NCBI RefSeq assembly: GCF_950295315.1
Contig: NW_026647302.1
Span: 18,501 to 82,500, forward strand
Direction: 5' to 3'
DNA from: Erinaceus europaeus
Taxonomy: Eukaryota > Chordata > Mammalia > Eulipotyphla > Erinaceidae
Length of the DNA stretch: 64,000 nt
The translations under genes were made by a program, and so were the position numbers. Every line of letters starts with the position of its first letter. Within the stretch, counting starts at the first letter, position 1. This document shows positions 1 through 9,110 of the stretch, piece after piece. The notes below the pieces were generated by a model. That model was not told the DNA's origin. It saw only the letters and a program-made list of their open reading frames with translations, and ran no database searches.

Positions 1-144
1 AGAGGAAGGGAGAGGGAGGGTAGAAAGTGAGAGTGAACCATTCTGTACAGGCAACAACCAGCAGGGAATCTAGAGTCCAAGCTCTACTAGCTATTTCCCC
101 AGCTACAGCTGAATTACATATTAAATTTTCTTAGCATGATACTA

Positions 145-228
145 GGGCTAGGGAGACAGCATAATGGTTATGCAAAAAAGGAAAAAGGCCCTCATGCCCA
201 AAACACCGAAGGTCCTAAGTTCAGTCCC

Positions 229-231
<3 letters not shown>
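145..231 (+). mobile_element. SINE-D, running into an (AC)n tail
   Basis: The head has the A-box-like CATAATGGTTATGCAAAA and the B-box-like AAGTTCAGTCCCCAGCA. The distal part is replaced by an (AC)n run, so the CACCACCATAAGCC segment has probably expanded or been lost. Confidence 0.75.

Positions 232-275
<44 letters not shown>
231..275. repeat. (AC)n microsatellite
   Basis: About 22 uninterrupted AC units start directly at the GCAC end of the preceding SINE-D, so the array was probably seeded by the CAGCACCAC segment of that element. Confidence 0.97.
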
Positions 276-276
<1 letters not shown>

Positions 277-790
277 CCTGAAAATATCTGCGCCTACCTT
301 TACATTTAGTAGTTATCTGTGGAAATGTTTAGGGTGAAAGTGCCATAATATCCGCAAAAATCTCAAATGACTCAGCAAACACATACACACATGCCAAAAA
401 AAGAACAAGAAAAATCCATATACATCTAAACAGCCAGGGAGAGTAAATGTGAAATGTTAATGATTGGTGAATATGGAATAGGAATGTTCATTATGTTTTC
501 CTCATGTTTTCTGTAGACTCGGTGTCGTTGAGAAAGTACAAAGCATTTCAAATCCAAGCAACACTTTCTGTTCATTGGGTTTAGACCTTTCGAGGAAGAT
601 TAGCTAATGCGATCATCTAAGAACATAGTTGTACAAAACAGAAGCGAGTAAATGGTCAGGATGAAAGTATTTCAACAATATAATTATGTAATATATTTAA
701 TTATATTTAACGATTAAGTAGAGACACGCCGCAAGTTATCATTTTGTCCCATTATCAACTCGATTCACATCTCTTATTAGGTAGCGCGCT
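276..790. other. Unique AT-rich sequence upstream of the promoter
   Basis: I see no exon, RNA gene or recognisable repeat here. Short AT-rich runs near 680-715 are the only local structure. It lies 0.8-1.3 kb upstream of the CpG island and could hold distal promoter elements, which cannot be judged from sequence alone. Confidence 0.6.
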
Positions 791-794
791 AGTG

Positions 795-905
795 TAAAGA
801 GTCTGGAGTCAGGCCTAAATTTAAATCACTATAGGGCAAACTGCTTAACTTCTTGAGACTGTTTTGCTCATCAATGGAGAAAGCAACTCTTAGGTGAAAT
901 TGTGT
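795..905 (-). mobile_element. MIR fossil (antisense)
   Basis: The order AGTCTGGAGTCAGGC, CTTAACTTCTTGAGACTG and CTCATCAATGG matches the antisense MIR core, which typically carries a TCTGGAGTCAGA-like segment followed by a TCTGTGCCTCAGTTTCCTCAT-like segment. It is heavily diverged. Confidence 0.7.
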
Positions 906-1035
906 TAAATTTACTGTACACAATGCCTTTCTTGAACTGGGCGTCTATTCACATGCAAAAAAAAGCTCCATTTAATTTCCAGGCGACTTTTCTTTCACTA
1001 AACTCCGGCAAACCAGTGGGGGTTGGTGAGAGCGG

Positions 1036-1080
1036 GAGGTGACTTCTCCAAGGTCACACAGCTAGTGAAGGAGCCACGTC
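1036..1080 (+). mobile_element. MIR core remnant at the CpG-island edge
   Basis: CCAAGGTCACACAGCTAGTG is an almost perfect MIR core motif. Flanking MIR sequence is not recognisable, so only the conserved core has survived, directly at the upstream border of the CpG island. Confidence 0.7.
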
Positions 1081-1716
1081 CCGTGCCCTTCCCCCTCCCC
1101 ACCCAGCCAGAGAGGAGGAAGCGGCGCTCATGGGGATGCAAGGATGTAGAGGAGCAAAAGGAGAGAAGAGGCCGCGCGAGGAAAGGTGGTGTGAGACCCG
1201 CGGAGGCGGAGGCGGCGGCCGAGGAAGGGCGGATGGAGAGGCGGGCTGCGCGGCCGGCCGGGGTGCGTGAGGCACAGCGAGGCTGCGGCTGTGGAGGGAG
1301 GGTCTTGCGGGCCGGCTGCCCGGGTGAGCGGGAGGCCTGGGCCAGCTGCTAGGGCGCTGGAGGGGGGAGGGTCGGCCCGGAGGCCGGAGGCTGGGTGGCC
1401 ACGGTCCTGAGAGTGTGTGTAGGGGGGTGGGGGAGTAGGGGAAGATGTCACAGGTGGGCGCTGGGCGCGCGGCTGGGCTGGGCTCCCGGGTCCCGACCCC
1501 TCAGGCGGGTGGGGGCGGGGTGGGGGCGGGGCGGGGGCGGGGCCGTCCGGGGGCGGGTCTTGTCGGCCCCCTGCGGGAGTGGCGGCGGCGGCGGCGCAGG
1601 CGCGGTTCCCACCTCCTCCCGGCTGGCGGAGCGAGTGCAGGCTGCATCCCGGCTCTTCTCGGCACCCGCGTCCCCGCTGCCGCGGAGCCCCCGGCGCCCC
1701 CTCCCGCCGTATCGAG

Positions 1717-1873
1717 ATGAGCTCCCGGAAAGGTGAGTGTCTCGCGGCTCGTGGCGTCCCCTCCTCGCGGCCACGCAGGCCGGCCCGACCGTTAATGTGT
1801 GTCTTCTCTCCTCCCCAGTGTTGGCCATTCAGGCCCGAAAGCGGAGGCCGAAAAGAGAGAAACATCCGAAAAA
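1717..1873 (+). CDS. 5' coding exons of an unidentified gene (partial)
   Basis: Two micro-exons are predicted. Exon 1 coding part is 1717-1732 (ATG AGC TCC CGG AAA G), followed by donor GTGAGT at 1733. Exon 2 is 1819-1873, preceded by the acceptor TCTCTCCTCCCCAG and followed by donor GTGAGTC at 1874. The intron is 86 bases with a plausible branch sequence GTTAAT near 1791-1796, about 24 bases before the acceptor. Joined in frame (phase 1 then phase 2) they read [23 protein letters not shown] plus a split Lys or Asn codon. The product is very basic ([11 protein letters not shown]), resembling a nuclear localisation or nucleic-acid binding segment. The start codon has a purine (G) at -3 and lies inside the CpG island just after a GC-rich leader. 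No in-frame stop lies between the ATG and the second donor in the spliced frame. I cannot name the family with confidence. The remaining coding exons are not visible and probably lie beyond 64000. A noncoding or alternative first exon cannot be excluded. Confidence 0.72.
1733..1818 (+). other. Minimal 86-base intron
   Basis: It begins GTGAGTGT and ends CTCCTCCCCAG, with a pyrimidine-rich run before the AG. Its length is near the lower limit for mammalian introns. It is GC-rich in the first half and carries the GTTAAT branch-like site near its end. Confidence 0.72.
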
Positions 1874-2840
1874 GTGAGTCCCCGCGCCGCCAGCTTCCCC
1901 AGCCCCCCGCCCTCGCCCTGAGGGGGACCAGCCGCCCTCCGCGCCGCCGGGGAAAGTTGCCCGGGTCCCCCGGGGAGGGGAGAGGCGGCGGGCTGGTCCC
2001 CCGGGACGCGGCGCTCGCTCAGCTCCTGCGCGCCCCGCGGGCGGCCGGGGGAGGGGCGGCGGCGGGGGAGGGGCTCGAGCTGCGGCCGGACCTCCCCCAC
2101 CCCCCACCCCCCAGCTCCGCGTCCCAGGGTCTCCCGGGGTCCCCAGTGGCCGCAGCCGTCGGGGGCGAGCGCGGAGACGCCGAGCGTGTGCACCCGCTCC
2201 CGGTTCGCCTGGCCGGCCCGGCAGGGGTCGCGTTTCCTCGGCCCGGCCTGGGCGCTGGCGGCGGCTCCCGGCGCGCCGGGTGCGGGTTGTGAGGCGGCAG
2301 CGCCGCTCCCACCTGGGCGCCGCAGCCGGAGGCGAGAGCCGGGCGTTGCGGGAGTGTTCGCTGCCGCCGTGTCGCCTCCTCTTCCTCCGGGGCTCCCGCC
2401 TCTCGGCCCGCCTGCAGAAAGGCCGAGCCGGGTTGTCAGGTGGTTGGCTCCGAGAGCCGGTGCGTGTCGGCGCTCGTTTCTTGTTCACGGGAGAAACTTT
2501 TCTGCTCGGGCCGAACTGTGACTTGGTGCGCTGCTGCTGTGGTGGCGCCCGGGTCGCCGGCGGGGCGGGGCGGGCCGGGGTGGGGTGGGGCGGGTGGGCG
2601 TGTGCGCGGGCGGCCCCGGCGCGGCTCTTCAGCCCCTTGTTGTGCCGGGAGCAGGTGCCCGGGGCGGTGATGGTATTTCCAGCGTGCCAGCCGCCAGCCA
2701 CCTCCAACCGGGCGCGGGGTCCGAGGGGGAGTAGCTGGCGCCCGGGAAGCCTTTTCCTGGAGAGCTGCTCCGAGACCGCAGAGCGTCGCTACGGCTCTCC
2801 TGGATTAAAGGGGGGAAAAATTGCCTTCACTGAATGTCTT
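1874..2840 (+). other. GC-rich start of the long second intron
   Basis: It starts with donor GTGAGTC and stays CpG-dense until about 2800. Long ORFs on both strands reflect low stop-codon frequency in GC-rich DNA and show no domain-like sequence. Alternative first exons could start here, but I see no specific support. Confidence 0.6.
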
Positions 2841-3170
2841 CATTTCTTGGTTTGTTACTTTTCCTTCGGAGCAAGAACTACTCTTGGGCGGTAGTTTTTG
2901 GTACTCTGGAGGAACGGTTGTTTATGGCGATTTGTGCAATAAAATAACAGCATTTCTTGTTTTGACTTCCTTGTCAGAATTTAAAAAAAAAATTTTTTTC
3001 TGCCTGTTTACCATGTGAATTTCACATCCGTCTAAAATCCATACAAGCTTTAAGTTATCACAAGTGTGGTCTCTCATGACAGTATTTTTGAAATGGAGCC
3101 TAATTCGGATGTACTTTTTCTTTTTAGGTTTTAACAACATGGAGATCTCTAGATAAAAATATCTTTAAAA
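2841..3170. other. Unique AT-rich intronic sequence
   Basis: Base composition drops sharply to AT-rich at about 2810. I see no repeat or exon signal except a poly-A/poly-T pair at about 2982-2998. Confidence 0.55.
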
Positions 3171-3173
3171 ACT

Positions 3174-3400
3174 GCTAAGAGGGAGAGATGCTCAGCAGTT
3201 AGAGCACATACTTCGCTCTATGAGGAGCATATTCAGAGCACAGCCTCCTGTTCCCCCCACACACCCCCACCACATGGGAACATCATGGGGTTGAAGGTCC
3301 ACTGGGAGCAGTGGAATCCTGCAGTTGCAAAGCTGGTGGTGTATTGGCCTTTCTGTCCCCCCCCCACTGCCCCTCCCCCCAAAAAAAAGTGAAAGAAAAA
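3174..3400 (+). mobile_element. SINE-F
   Basis: A tRNA-like head (GAGATGCTCAGCAGTTAGAGCAC) is followed by CCACATGGGAACATCATGGGG, then CCACTGGGAGCAGTGGAATCC and an A-rich end at about 3380-3388. The order matches the other SINE-F copies at 45850 and 33890. Confidence 0.65.
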
Positions 3401-4140
3401 GGATTAGAACTAGTTGAGGAAAAGAAAAAATAATATTGGGTACTTTTACGTTAGCTTTCAAGCCAACCTGAACTCTCACTTTGTGATTTCCATTGGTAAT
3501 AGGGAGGTTTAGCTTGTAGGTGAGAACTGTGATGCTTAGGATCCTGAGTGAGTTTAGGATCCGGAGTGTTTCTGTTCCAGTAATTTAATTCCACATAACC
3601 TGTGCTGTTCAGAAATGTAAGATGCAGTTGGAAAAAAAGCATGTGCCTAATTTGGGGGATGTCTGTCAACATGTATTTTCTTATTTTAGGTTATGGCTTT
3701 TCTGTTAAAACCCTTACTGGTTGGTGTGTTTCAGTTTGGGTTCAGGTGGTGTGTTGATGAAAGAGTGAGCATATATTCACAGTATTCATCTTTTGGTCTC
3801 ACAGTCTTGTCCATTAGTTTGTTTATTTTCATTGTGCATTTTGTACTGGTAAGATTTGAGAGGAAATCCCCTCGCTAATAATTGGACAGGTTGGTTTGGA
3901 AGAAATTAGTTCAATTACATAACTTTAATTGAGGCAATATTAATTTCATTGAGGAAATTCTTGTTATGATTTATCTGACATGCACTGTCTTCCTTTCATA
4001 GGAAATGGTGATAGAGATGGGAGCAAAACAGAGCTCAGCAGGTTTTCATTCCTTGGGGCTTTAGGGAGACCCCTCCCCTCCAAGGAGAAGGACAAATAAA
4101 GAACACAGATTCAGAGTGTACTAAAGGGTAGGGAGAAAAC
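3401..4140. other. Unique intronic sequence
   Basis: No repeat or coding signal is convincing. An acceptor-like TTCTTATTTTAG at 3678-3689 precedes an open frame, but it has no downstream donor in context and no protein similarity that I can see. Confidence 0.5.
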
Positions 4141-4151
4141 AGAATGTAAAT

Positions 4152-4277
4152 AAGAGGCTGGGGTAGATATCATAATGGTTATGCAAAGAGACTCTTGCTT
4201 GAGGCTCCAAAGTCTCAGATTCAATCCCCTGTACCACCTTAAACTAGAGCTGAGCGGGTTCTGGTTAAAAAAAAAAA
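4152..4277 (+). mobile_element. SINE-D with target-site duplication
   Basis: The head CATAATGGTTATGCAAAGAG and the B-box-like AGATTCAATCCCC are both present, and the element ends in an A-run. An 11-base direct repeat AGAATGTAAAT flanks it (4141-4151 and 4278-4288). Confidence 0.88.
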
Positions 4278-4354
4278 AGAATGTAAATTAGATAGGTTAA
4301 CATACTAATGTGCCAGTAACTGCTGATCAGTTGATAGGCCTTTAGGCTGACTAC

Positions 4355-4485
4355 CAGGTGTTGTTATTACTCATTGTTGTTATTACCAGTTTACTGATGA
4401 GGAAATGGGGATACAACATGAGTTCAGTGACATGACCAGCAATAAAACTCAGTCTAGCCAGTCTGGGGTCAGAGTCTAGTCCACT
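4355..4485 (+). mobile_element. MIR fossil
   Basis: TTATTACCAGTTTACTGATG followed by AGGAAATGGGGATACAAC matches the MIR CCATTTTACAGATGAGGAAACTGAG segment, with the downstream CCAGTCTGGGGTCAGAGTC in the expected position. Confidence 0.75.
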
Positions 4486-4937
4486 TTGAGGAGGTGACAT
4501 TTGAACAGAAGCTGGAATGAGTAGGAGGAGACAGCAGTGTGGCAAAGGCCCCAGGAATGGGCTAGGAATGTGGGATGGCTGCAGAGTCCTGGTGGCTGAA
4601 GTGCTACTGATGAGAGTGAGGCAGCAGTCAGAGTAGGTAGGGCATAACCTTTTAGACTTTATACTGTTGGCAGAATCTGATTTCTGAAGCTGGGAGATCT
4701 CACCCCGATTGAGGACATGGGATCTGACCCTTGTAGCCAGGAGATCCTCTGCTGAAGTCCCTCAAAAGTGGTTTGAGTAAATCTTACTGCCATACTTATT
4801 ACCCTTTCCCCCAATAAAAACAAAATCACCGACTGGTTCTAGAAGGTGTCTTGATCCATAGAGCACATTCATTATTTGTTTGAAATCTTAGTTCTACACC
4901 TCAGATGGCACAGTGGTGTTCTGGTTTGCCTCATAAA
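4486..4937. other. Intronic sequence with a possible old repeat
   Basis: No coding signal. The block 4670-4830 ends in CCCCCAATAAAAACAAAAT, which looks like the polyadenylation end of an old retroposon that I cannot classify. Confidence 0.4.
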
Positions 4938-4952
4938 GAGTTAGATGTTAAG

Positions 4953-5092
4953 TGGTCCAGGAGATGGCACAATGGATAAAGCACTGGACTCTCAAGCGTG
5001 AGGTCCTGAGTTCAATCCCCTGCAGCACATGTACCAGAGTGACATCTGGTTCTTTCTCCTACCTTTTTCATGAATAAATAAATATTTTTAAA
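4953..5092 (+). mobile_element. SINE-B with target-site duplication
   Basis: It has head GAGATGGCACAATGGATAAA, B-box GAGTTCAATCCCC and tail AATAAATAAATATTT. Near-identical flanks GTTAGATGTTAA and GTTAGATATTAA mark the insertion. Confidence 0.9.
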
Positions 5093-5381
5093 AAGTTAGA
5101 TATTAAAATGAAAGTGTGTGTGTTAAAATGAATGTGTGTGTGGGGTGGAGAAACAGACTGAGTGCTGGCCTTGTACAGTACATTGGAAGCAATGGTGACT
5201 TGGCTCAGAGTGCAAGAAGTAGCAATGTTGAAAAATGGTATTAGACATGGCTTCAGTAGACTGGCAGTCCCAGAGCTATTCTCATTTTACTGACAGCTCT
5301 GACATGTTGATGTCACAGAAAAAAATCAGGTATACTGATGCCTAGTGATTTTGCTTTTGGATGAATTTAGAGAAGAGGTAG

Positions 5382-5507
5382 AGGATGACAGAGGACCTAG
5401 TGAGGGTTGTATTATTATGTGGAAAACTGGGAAATGTTATGCATGTAGAAACTATTGTATTTACTGTCAAATGTAAAACATTAATTCCCCAATAAAGAAG
5501 TTAAAAA
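5382..5507 (+). mobile_element. 5'-truncated L1 3' end with target-site duplication
   Basis: It holds only the last about 125 bases of the hedgehog L1 3' region. It carries TTACTGTCAAATGTAAAACA and the terminal CCCCAATAAAGAAG signal, and is the reverse complement of the L1 ends at 37463, 42775 and 54330. A 13-base repeat AGAGAAGAGGTAG flanks it (5369-5381, 5508-5520). Confidence 0.92.
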
Positions 5508-5520
5508 AGAGAAGAGGTAG

Positions 5521-5774
5521 TAGTTGGTATTATTTTAGATTATTAACACAATTACTGGAAAACTTTAATTATGTGATTCGATAGGTCTAACATGATAGAA
5601 CGTAATTTACTTTTGTCATTACAAATACTTGTACATGTAAGCCAATTCTTGATTAATTTTAGTTCAGATTTGTGAGGTCTCATAAATCAAACCAGTTCTT
5701 ATATACTACTACTACTACGTCTTTCTGTATCTCTCTGTGATTACAAATAAATAAATGAGACAATAAAAAAGTTT
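5521..5774. other. Unique AT-rich sequence
   Basis: Only a short (TAC)n run at about 5703-5717 stands out. Confidence 0.5.
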
Positions 5775-5915
5775 TATTTCATTCATTTCCTATGAGATAG
5801 ATAGAGAGGAGGCAGACATATGGCACCAGCCATTGATCTCGCAGCCATTGAACAGGCATGCAAATCTTGTGCTCTACTAGTTAAATTATTTCCCTGACTG
5901 CTAAATTTTTGTGCT
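5775..5915 (-). mobile_element. Degenerate SINE (antisense)
   Basis: ATGAGATAGATAGAGAGGAGGC, then CAGGCATGCAAATCTTGTGCTCTACTAG followed by TTTCCCTGACTGC, resembles the antisense end of old tRNA-derived SINEs. It is highly diverged. Confidence 0.45.
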
Positions 5916-6053
5916 TGGTGTGTGTCTGTTTCTCTCATTCCAGGTAGAGACAGGGAGATAGACAACACAGCACTGTTCCATTGCTCATAAAAATTCACCT
6001 TTGCATAGTGCTTTCATGTGGTGAATCATTACCATACATTACCACATTAAAAA

Positions 6054-6167
6054 AAATCACTTCTATGAGAGAGAGGAAGAGAGGGGAGCATTGCTTGGCT
6101 CTGGCTTTTGGTGCTACATGGAACTGAGCCTGATGGTGATACCTCAGGCATGTAGATATCTTTTCTT
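6054..6167 (-). mobile_element. Degenerate SINE-D-like element (antisense)
   Basis: GAGAGAGGAAGAGAGGGGAGCATTGC followed by GGTGCTACATGGAACTGAGCC and CCTCAGGCATG is a weak antisense SINE-D pattern. SINE-A lies directly downstream. Confidence 0.5.
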
Positions 6168-6169
6168 TT

Positions 6170-6430
6170 TAATTAAAAAAATTTTTTTTTATTGTTGTAG
6201 TTACTGTTGTTGTTATTGATGTGATTGTTGTTAGACAGGACAGTGAGAAATGGAGAGAGGAGGAGAAGACAGAGGGGGGAGAGAAAAATAGACACCTGCA
6301 GACCTGCTTCACCACTTGTGAAGCAACTTCCCTGTAGGTGGGGAGCTGGGGGCTTGAACCAGGACCTTACACCGGTCCTTGCATTACGCGCCACATGTGC
6401 TTAATCCACTGTGCCTACCGCCCGACTCCC
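6170..6430 (-). mobile_element. SINE-A (antisense)
   Basis: The T-rich tail, GGACAGTGAGAAATGGAGAG, ACACCTGCAGACCTGCTTCA, the antisense B box GGGGGCTTGAACC and the terminal CCGCCCGACTCCC are all present in order. It is near full length. Confidence 0.95.
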
Positions 6431-6510
6431 TCTTTTTCATTTTAACATTTAACTTTTTAGTTGAGATACAATTTACAGACCATTATATTTGCTATTAAAA
6501 GTAATTGTTT

Positions 6511-6801
6511 TGGGGCGGGCGGTATTGCAGCAGGTTAGATGCACATGGTTCTAGCTCCTGGCTCTGCACCTGCATGGGGGTTACTTCACGAGTGGTAAAG
6601 TGGGTCTGAAGGTGTCTTATCTTTGTCTCCCCTTCTCTGTCTTTCCCTCCTTTCTTGATTTCTCTCTGTCCTATCCAACAACAGCAGCAATAACTACGAG
6701 GGCAAGAAAAATGGGAAATATGGCCTCCAGGAGCAGTGGATTCATAGTGGATTCACTGGGGCACCATGACCCAGTGATAACCCTGGAGCCAAAAAAAAAA
6801 G
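6511..6801 (+). mobile_element. SINE-A' (internally rearranged head)
   Basis: GGGGCGGGCGGTATTGCAGC opens the element and the distal module GGCCTCCAGGAGCAGTGGAT is intact with an A-run end. The B-box segment is replaced by GGTTCTAGCTCCTGGCTC, so the internal promoter is damaged. Confidence 0.85.
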
Positions 6802-6816
6802 TGTTATTTCATGAGG

Positions 6817-6824
6817 GGAGAGAG

Positions 6825-6875
<51 letters not shown>
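6817..6875. repeat. (GA)n microsatellite
   Basis: More than 25 GA units with two GGA interruptions follow the A-tail of the preceding SINE. Degenerate SINE-like sequence follows to about 6960. Confidence 0.95.
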
Positions 6876-6876
<1 letters not shown>

Positions 6877-7019
6877 CCAGAGAGCATAATTCGAGTACGC
6901 ATAGTGCCTGGGATTAGACGGGGAACTTCAGGCATGGGTGATCTGTTCTTTGCCAGGGTTATTACTGGTACTTGATGCCAGCTGGAAGAGTCATCCTTCT
7001 CTTCTCCCTCCTCCTCCTC

Positions 7020-7190
7020 TAAAAATTTTTGTTAGAAATTGAGTAGGAAATAGAGAGGGAGAGACACCTGCAGACCTGCTTCACAACTCATGAACCCCCT
7101 CCTCCCCATAGGTGGGGAATGGGTGTATGAACCCAGGTCCTTGGTAATGCATGTGATCGACCTGGTGCCTGCTCCTACCTGGTGCCTGCT
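7020..7190 (-). mobile_element. SINE-C/A-like element (antisense)
   Basis: AGAGACACCTGCAGACCTGC, TTCACAACTCATGA, ATAGGTGGGGAATGG and GAACCCAGGTCCTTGG fall in the antisense SINE order. The end near 7170-7190 is partly duplicated (CCTGGTGCCTGCTCCT twice). Confidence 0.7.
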
Positions 7191-7360
7191 CCTCCCTCCC
7201 CCCTTTTTTAAAGGTGATGCTGGGAAATGAGTTTTGGGCCTCCTGCATGTGCAAGGGGGAGAGAGGGTGTTGGGGACCTAGAACAAAATGGTGGAGAACG
7301 GTTTCAGTTGGTGTTGGGAGTGGTGTGCAAACAGCTACCAAGAGGAGATAGAGATTGTGT

Positions 7361-7412
7361 TCCTGGGAGTCGGGCGGAAGCGCGGGTTAAGTGCGCATGG
7401 TGCGAGGACCAG
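7361..7412 (+). mobile_element. 3'-truncated SINE-A head
   Basis: GGGAGTCGGGCGGAAGCGCG and the adjoining GGTTAAGTGCGCATGGTGCG match only the first about 50 bases of SINE-A. There is no body, tail or A-run after GAGGACCAG. SINEs are normally truncated at the 5' end, so this is unusual. Confidence 0.75.
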
Positions 7413-7539
7413 AGTAAGAAATTGTACTTGTGTCACTACTACCGTATAAGCCATATTTTTCCTTATTTTTTAAGGAGTGTACACTTTTCTCAGTGCTATC
7501 CCATGCAAGCATCTGTTCTCAGTCAGCTCTGCCACTTTA

Positions 7540-7850
7540 AGAAGGTTGTATAAATGGAATTATATACTATGTAACCATTGAGATTCACTTTTTTTCCCTT
7601 TCATCATAGTGTCATTGACACCCATATTGTGGGTGTATTAGTAAATTGTCCCTTTTTACTGCTGAGTAAGTATTTCATAGTATGCATGTACCATAACTTA
7701 TCCATTCACTTGTTGAAGGATATTTGATTCTTACAACTAAACCTGCTGAACATTTGTATATAGTTTGTGTTTGTGAACAATGTTTCCATTTCTGTAGAAT
7801 AACTATTTAGGAGTAGTTTTGCTGGAGAACTTACCTTTTCACTTTGGAGT
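7540..7850 (-). mobile_element. Ancient L1 fragment (antisense)
   Basis: ATAAATGGAATTATATACTATG, CTGCTGAGTAAGTATTTCAT and CATAACTTATCCATTCACTTG are the classic antisense 3'-ORF2 signature of old mammalian L1s. Confidence 0.78.
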
Positions 7851-8006
7851 TAGCAACTTTGTTTTCTGTCTCTGTCAGCTCTTTTGTCTCCCTCTGTTAG
7901 ATATCTGTGAGCCCTTTGTATACTGTTGGCTATGAGGTTCTAGACTGAATCCTTTAGGCTTTTGATGTTCTGTTGATTGGTGCAGCCTTATTCATTTTCT
8001 TTTTTT

Positions 8007-8203
8007 CCAATTTTTTAAAATAATCTTTATTTGGTGGATAAAGACAGTCAGAAATTGAGAGGGGAGGGGGAAGAGAGACAGATACCTGAAGCACTACTTC
8101 ACCACTCACAGCTTTCCCCCTGTAGGTGGGGGCTGGGGACTTGAATCTGGGTCCTTATGCATTGTAACATGTGCACTTAATCAGGTGTGCCATCACCCAG
8201 CCC
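8007..8203 (-). mobile_element. SINE-C (antisense)
   Basis: It reads AATAATCTTTATTTGGTGGA, GACAGTCAGAAATTGAGAGG, CAGCTTTCCCCCTGTAGGTG, then ATCAGGTGTGCCATCACCC. It is nearly complete. Confidence 0.93.
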
Positions 8204-8580
8204 ACTTGTTTTGTGTAGTATATGTCCTGAGTCTCAAAAAATAATAGGCTTGATTGTGGTACTGAGTTAATCACTGGTGATGCAATTTAAGGGATGCTGT
8301 TGTGCCAGTTTATACCTTTACATACTCAATCCTCACCTGTAGTAGAAACTTGGACATGGATTACTTTGGAGTATCTTCTACAGGATGTGATCACTTGCTT
8401 TGTTACACATTTGCTTATTTAACATTTTTGTTTACCAGTAATGTGAAGTAGATGCCTAGTGATGCAGACACCAATAGGTAGTATATTGTTAGGAAAATGT
8501 GATGAGCATTGTGAACTTGGGTGCAGTGGTGCTTTGGTTGGTAAGAATAGATTAAGGAAAAGAGACCTGTGGTTTTTAGC
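8204..8580. other. Unique intronic sequence
   Basis: No repeat, exon or RNA signal recognised. Confidence 0.45.
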
Positions 8581-8589
8581 ATTTTGATA

Positions 8590-8720
8590 GTTTTTTTTTT
8601 TTTTTTTTTTACCAGAGCACTGCTCAGCTCCTCCCTGGTGTGGAGGATTGAACCTGGGACTTTGGAGCCTCAGGCATGAGAGTCTCTTTGCCTAACCATC
8701 ATGCTATCTATTCCTGCCCC
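8590..8720 (-). mobile_element. SINE-D (antisense) with target-site duplication
   Basis: A poly-T tract leads into ACCAGAGCACTGCTCAGCTC, GGATTGAACCTGGGACTTTG and CCTAACCATCATGCTATCT. TTTTGATA flanks it on both sides (8583-8590 and 8721-8728). Confidence 0.9.
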
Positions 8721-8779
8721 TTTTGATATGTTTTTGAGTGCTAAGTTCTTGCCCATGGGCAATTCTGTTGCTTCATTTT

Positions 8780-9110
8780 ATTTCAGAGGTAGAGAGGAAG
8801 ACTAGAGCACTGTTCCACCATATATGAAGCTTTCCTTGGTGCCGTGCCATGGTGAAGCAGTGCTGCACATGTCTGTCTCTCTCCCTCTTTACCTCCCACT
8901 CTCCTCTCAATTTCTGACTGTCTCTATCCAACACACAAATAAAGATAATTTAAAGAAATTGGGAAAAAAGAAAATGAGTTACGACTGCACCAACCAACTG
9001 AACATCAAGCTTTCCTTGGTGCCATATTTATGGTATGGGGGTTTGAACCTGCATCCTTGTGCATGATAAAGTGTGCATTGTACTGAGTGAACTATCTTCC
9101 AGGCCCCCTG
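8780..9110 (-). mobile_element. Old antisense SINE interrupted by a SINE-C 3' end
   Basis: The host reads GAGAGGAAGACTAGAGCACTG up to 8843 and resumes at 9007 with GGTTTGAACCTGCATCCTTG and the terminal CTTCCAGGCCCC. The interruption is flanked by a perfect 17-base repeat AAGCTTTCCTTGGTGCC (8827-8843 and 9007-9023). Confidence 0.8.
8844..9006 (+). mobile_element. 5'-truncated SINE-C insertion with extra 3' sequence
   Basis: It begins inside SINE-C (GGTGAAGCAGTGCTGCACAT) and runs through the tail CACACAAATAAAGATAAT and an A-rich stretch. About 40 further non-SINE bases (8975-9006) follow before the second target-site copy, which looks like a 3' transduction. Confidence 0.78.

Larger units (their letters stand above)
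1075..2800. promoter_or_regulatory. CpG-island promoter region
   Basis: This block is extremely GC-rich and full of CpG, unlike the AT-rich flanks. It contains clustered GC boxes (GGGGCGGGG and GGGCGGGG variants) at about 1505-1560, a (GGC)n tract at about 1580-1596, and an NRF1-like GCGCAGGCGC at about 1594-1604. There is no TATA box. These are standard features of broad housekeeping-type promoters, and the coding start at 1717 sits in the expected place downstream of the GC boxes. The exact transcription start cannot be read from sequence; around 1560-1640 is my inference. The divergent strand is also GC-rich, so bidirectional initiation is possible. Confidence 0.88.

Noticed and set aside
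232..275. CRISPR-like or satellite array
   Set aside because: Simple AC dinucleotide repeat with no spacers. The same applies to the other microsatellites. CRISPR arrays do not occur in such a nuclear genome.
1128..2707. Long ORFs on both strands in the CpG island (up to 292 codons)
   Set aside because: They are Pro/Arg/Gly/Ala-rich, overlap one another in several frames and follow directly from very high GC content with few stop codons. None has a domain-like pattern.
3678..3878. Acceptor-like TTCTTATTTTAG followed by an ORF starting at 3693
   Set aside because: The frame encodes a low-complexity hydrophobic stretch typical of AT-rich noncoding DNA, and no paired donor with a plausible exon length stands out.
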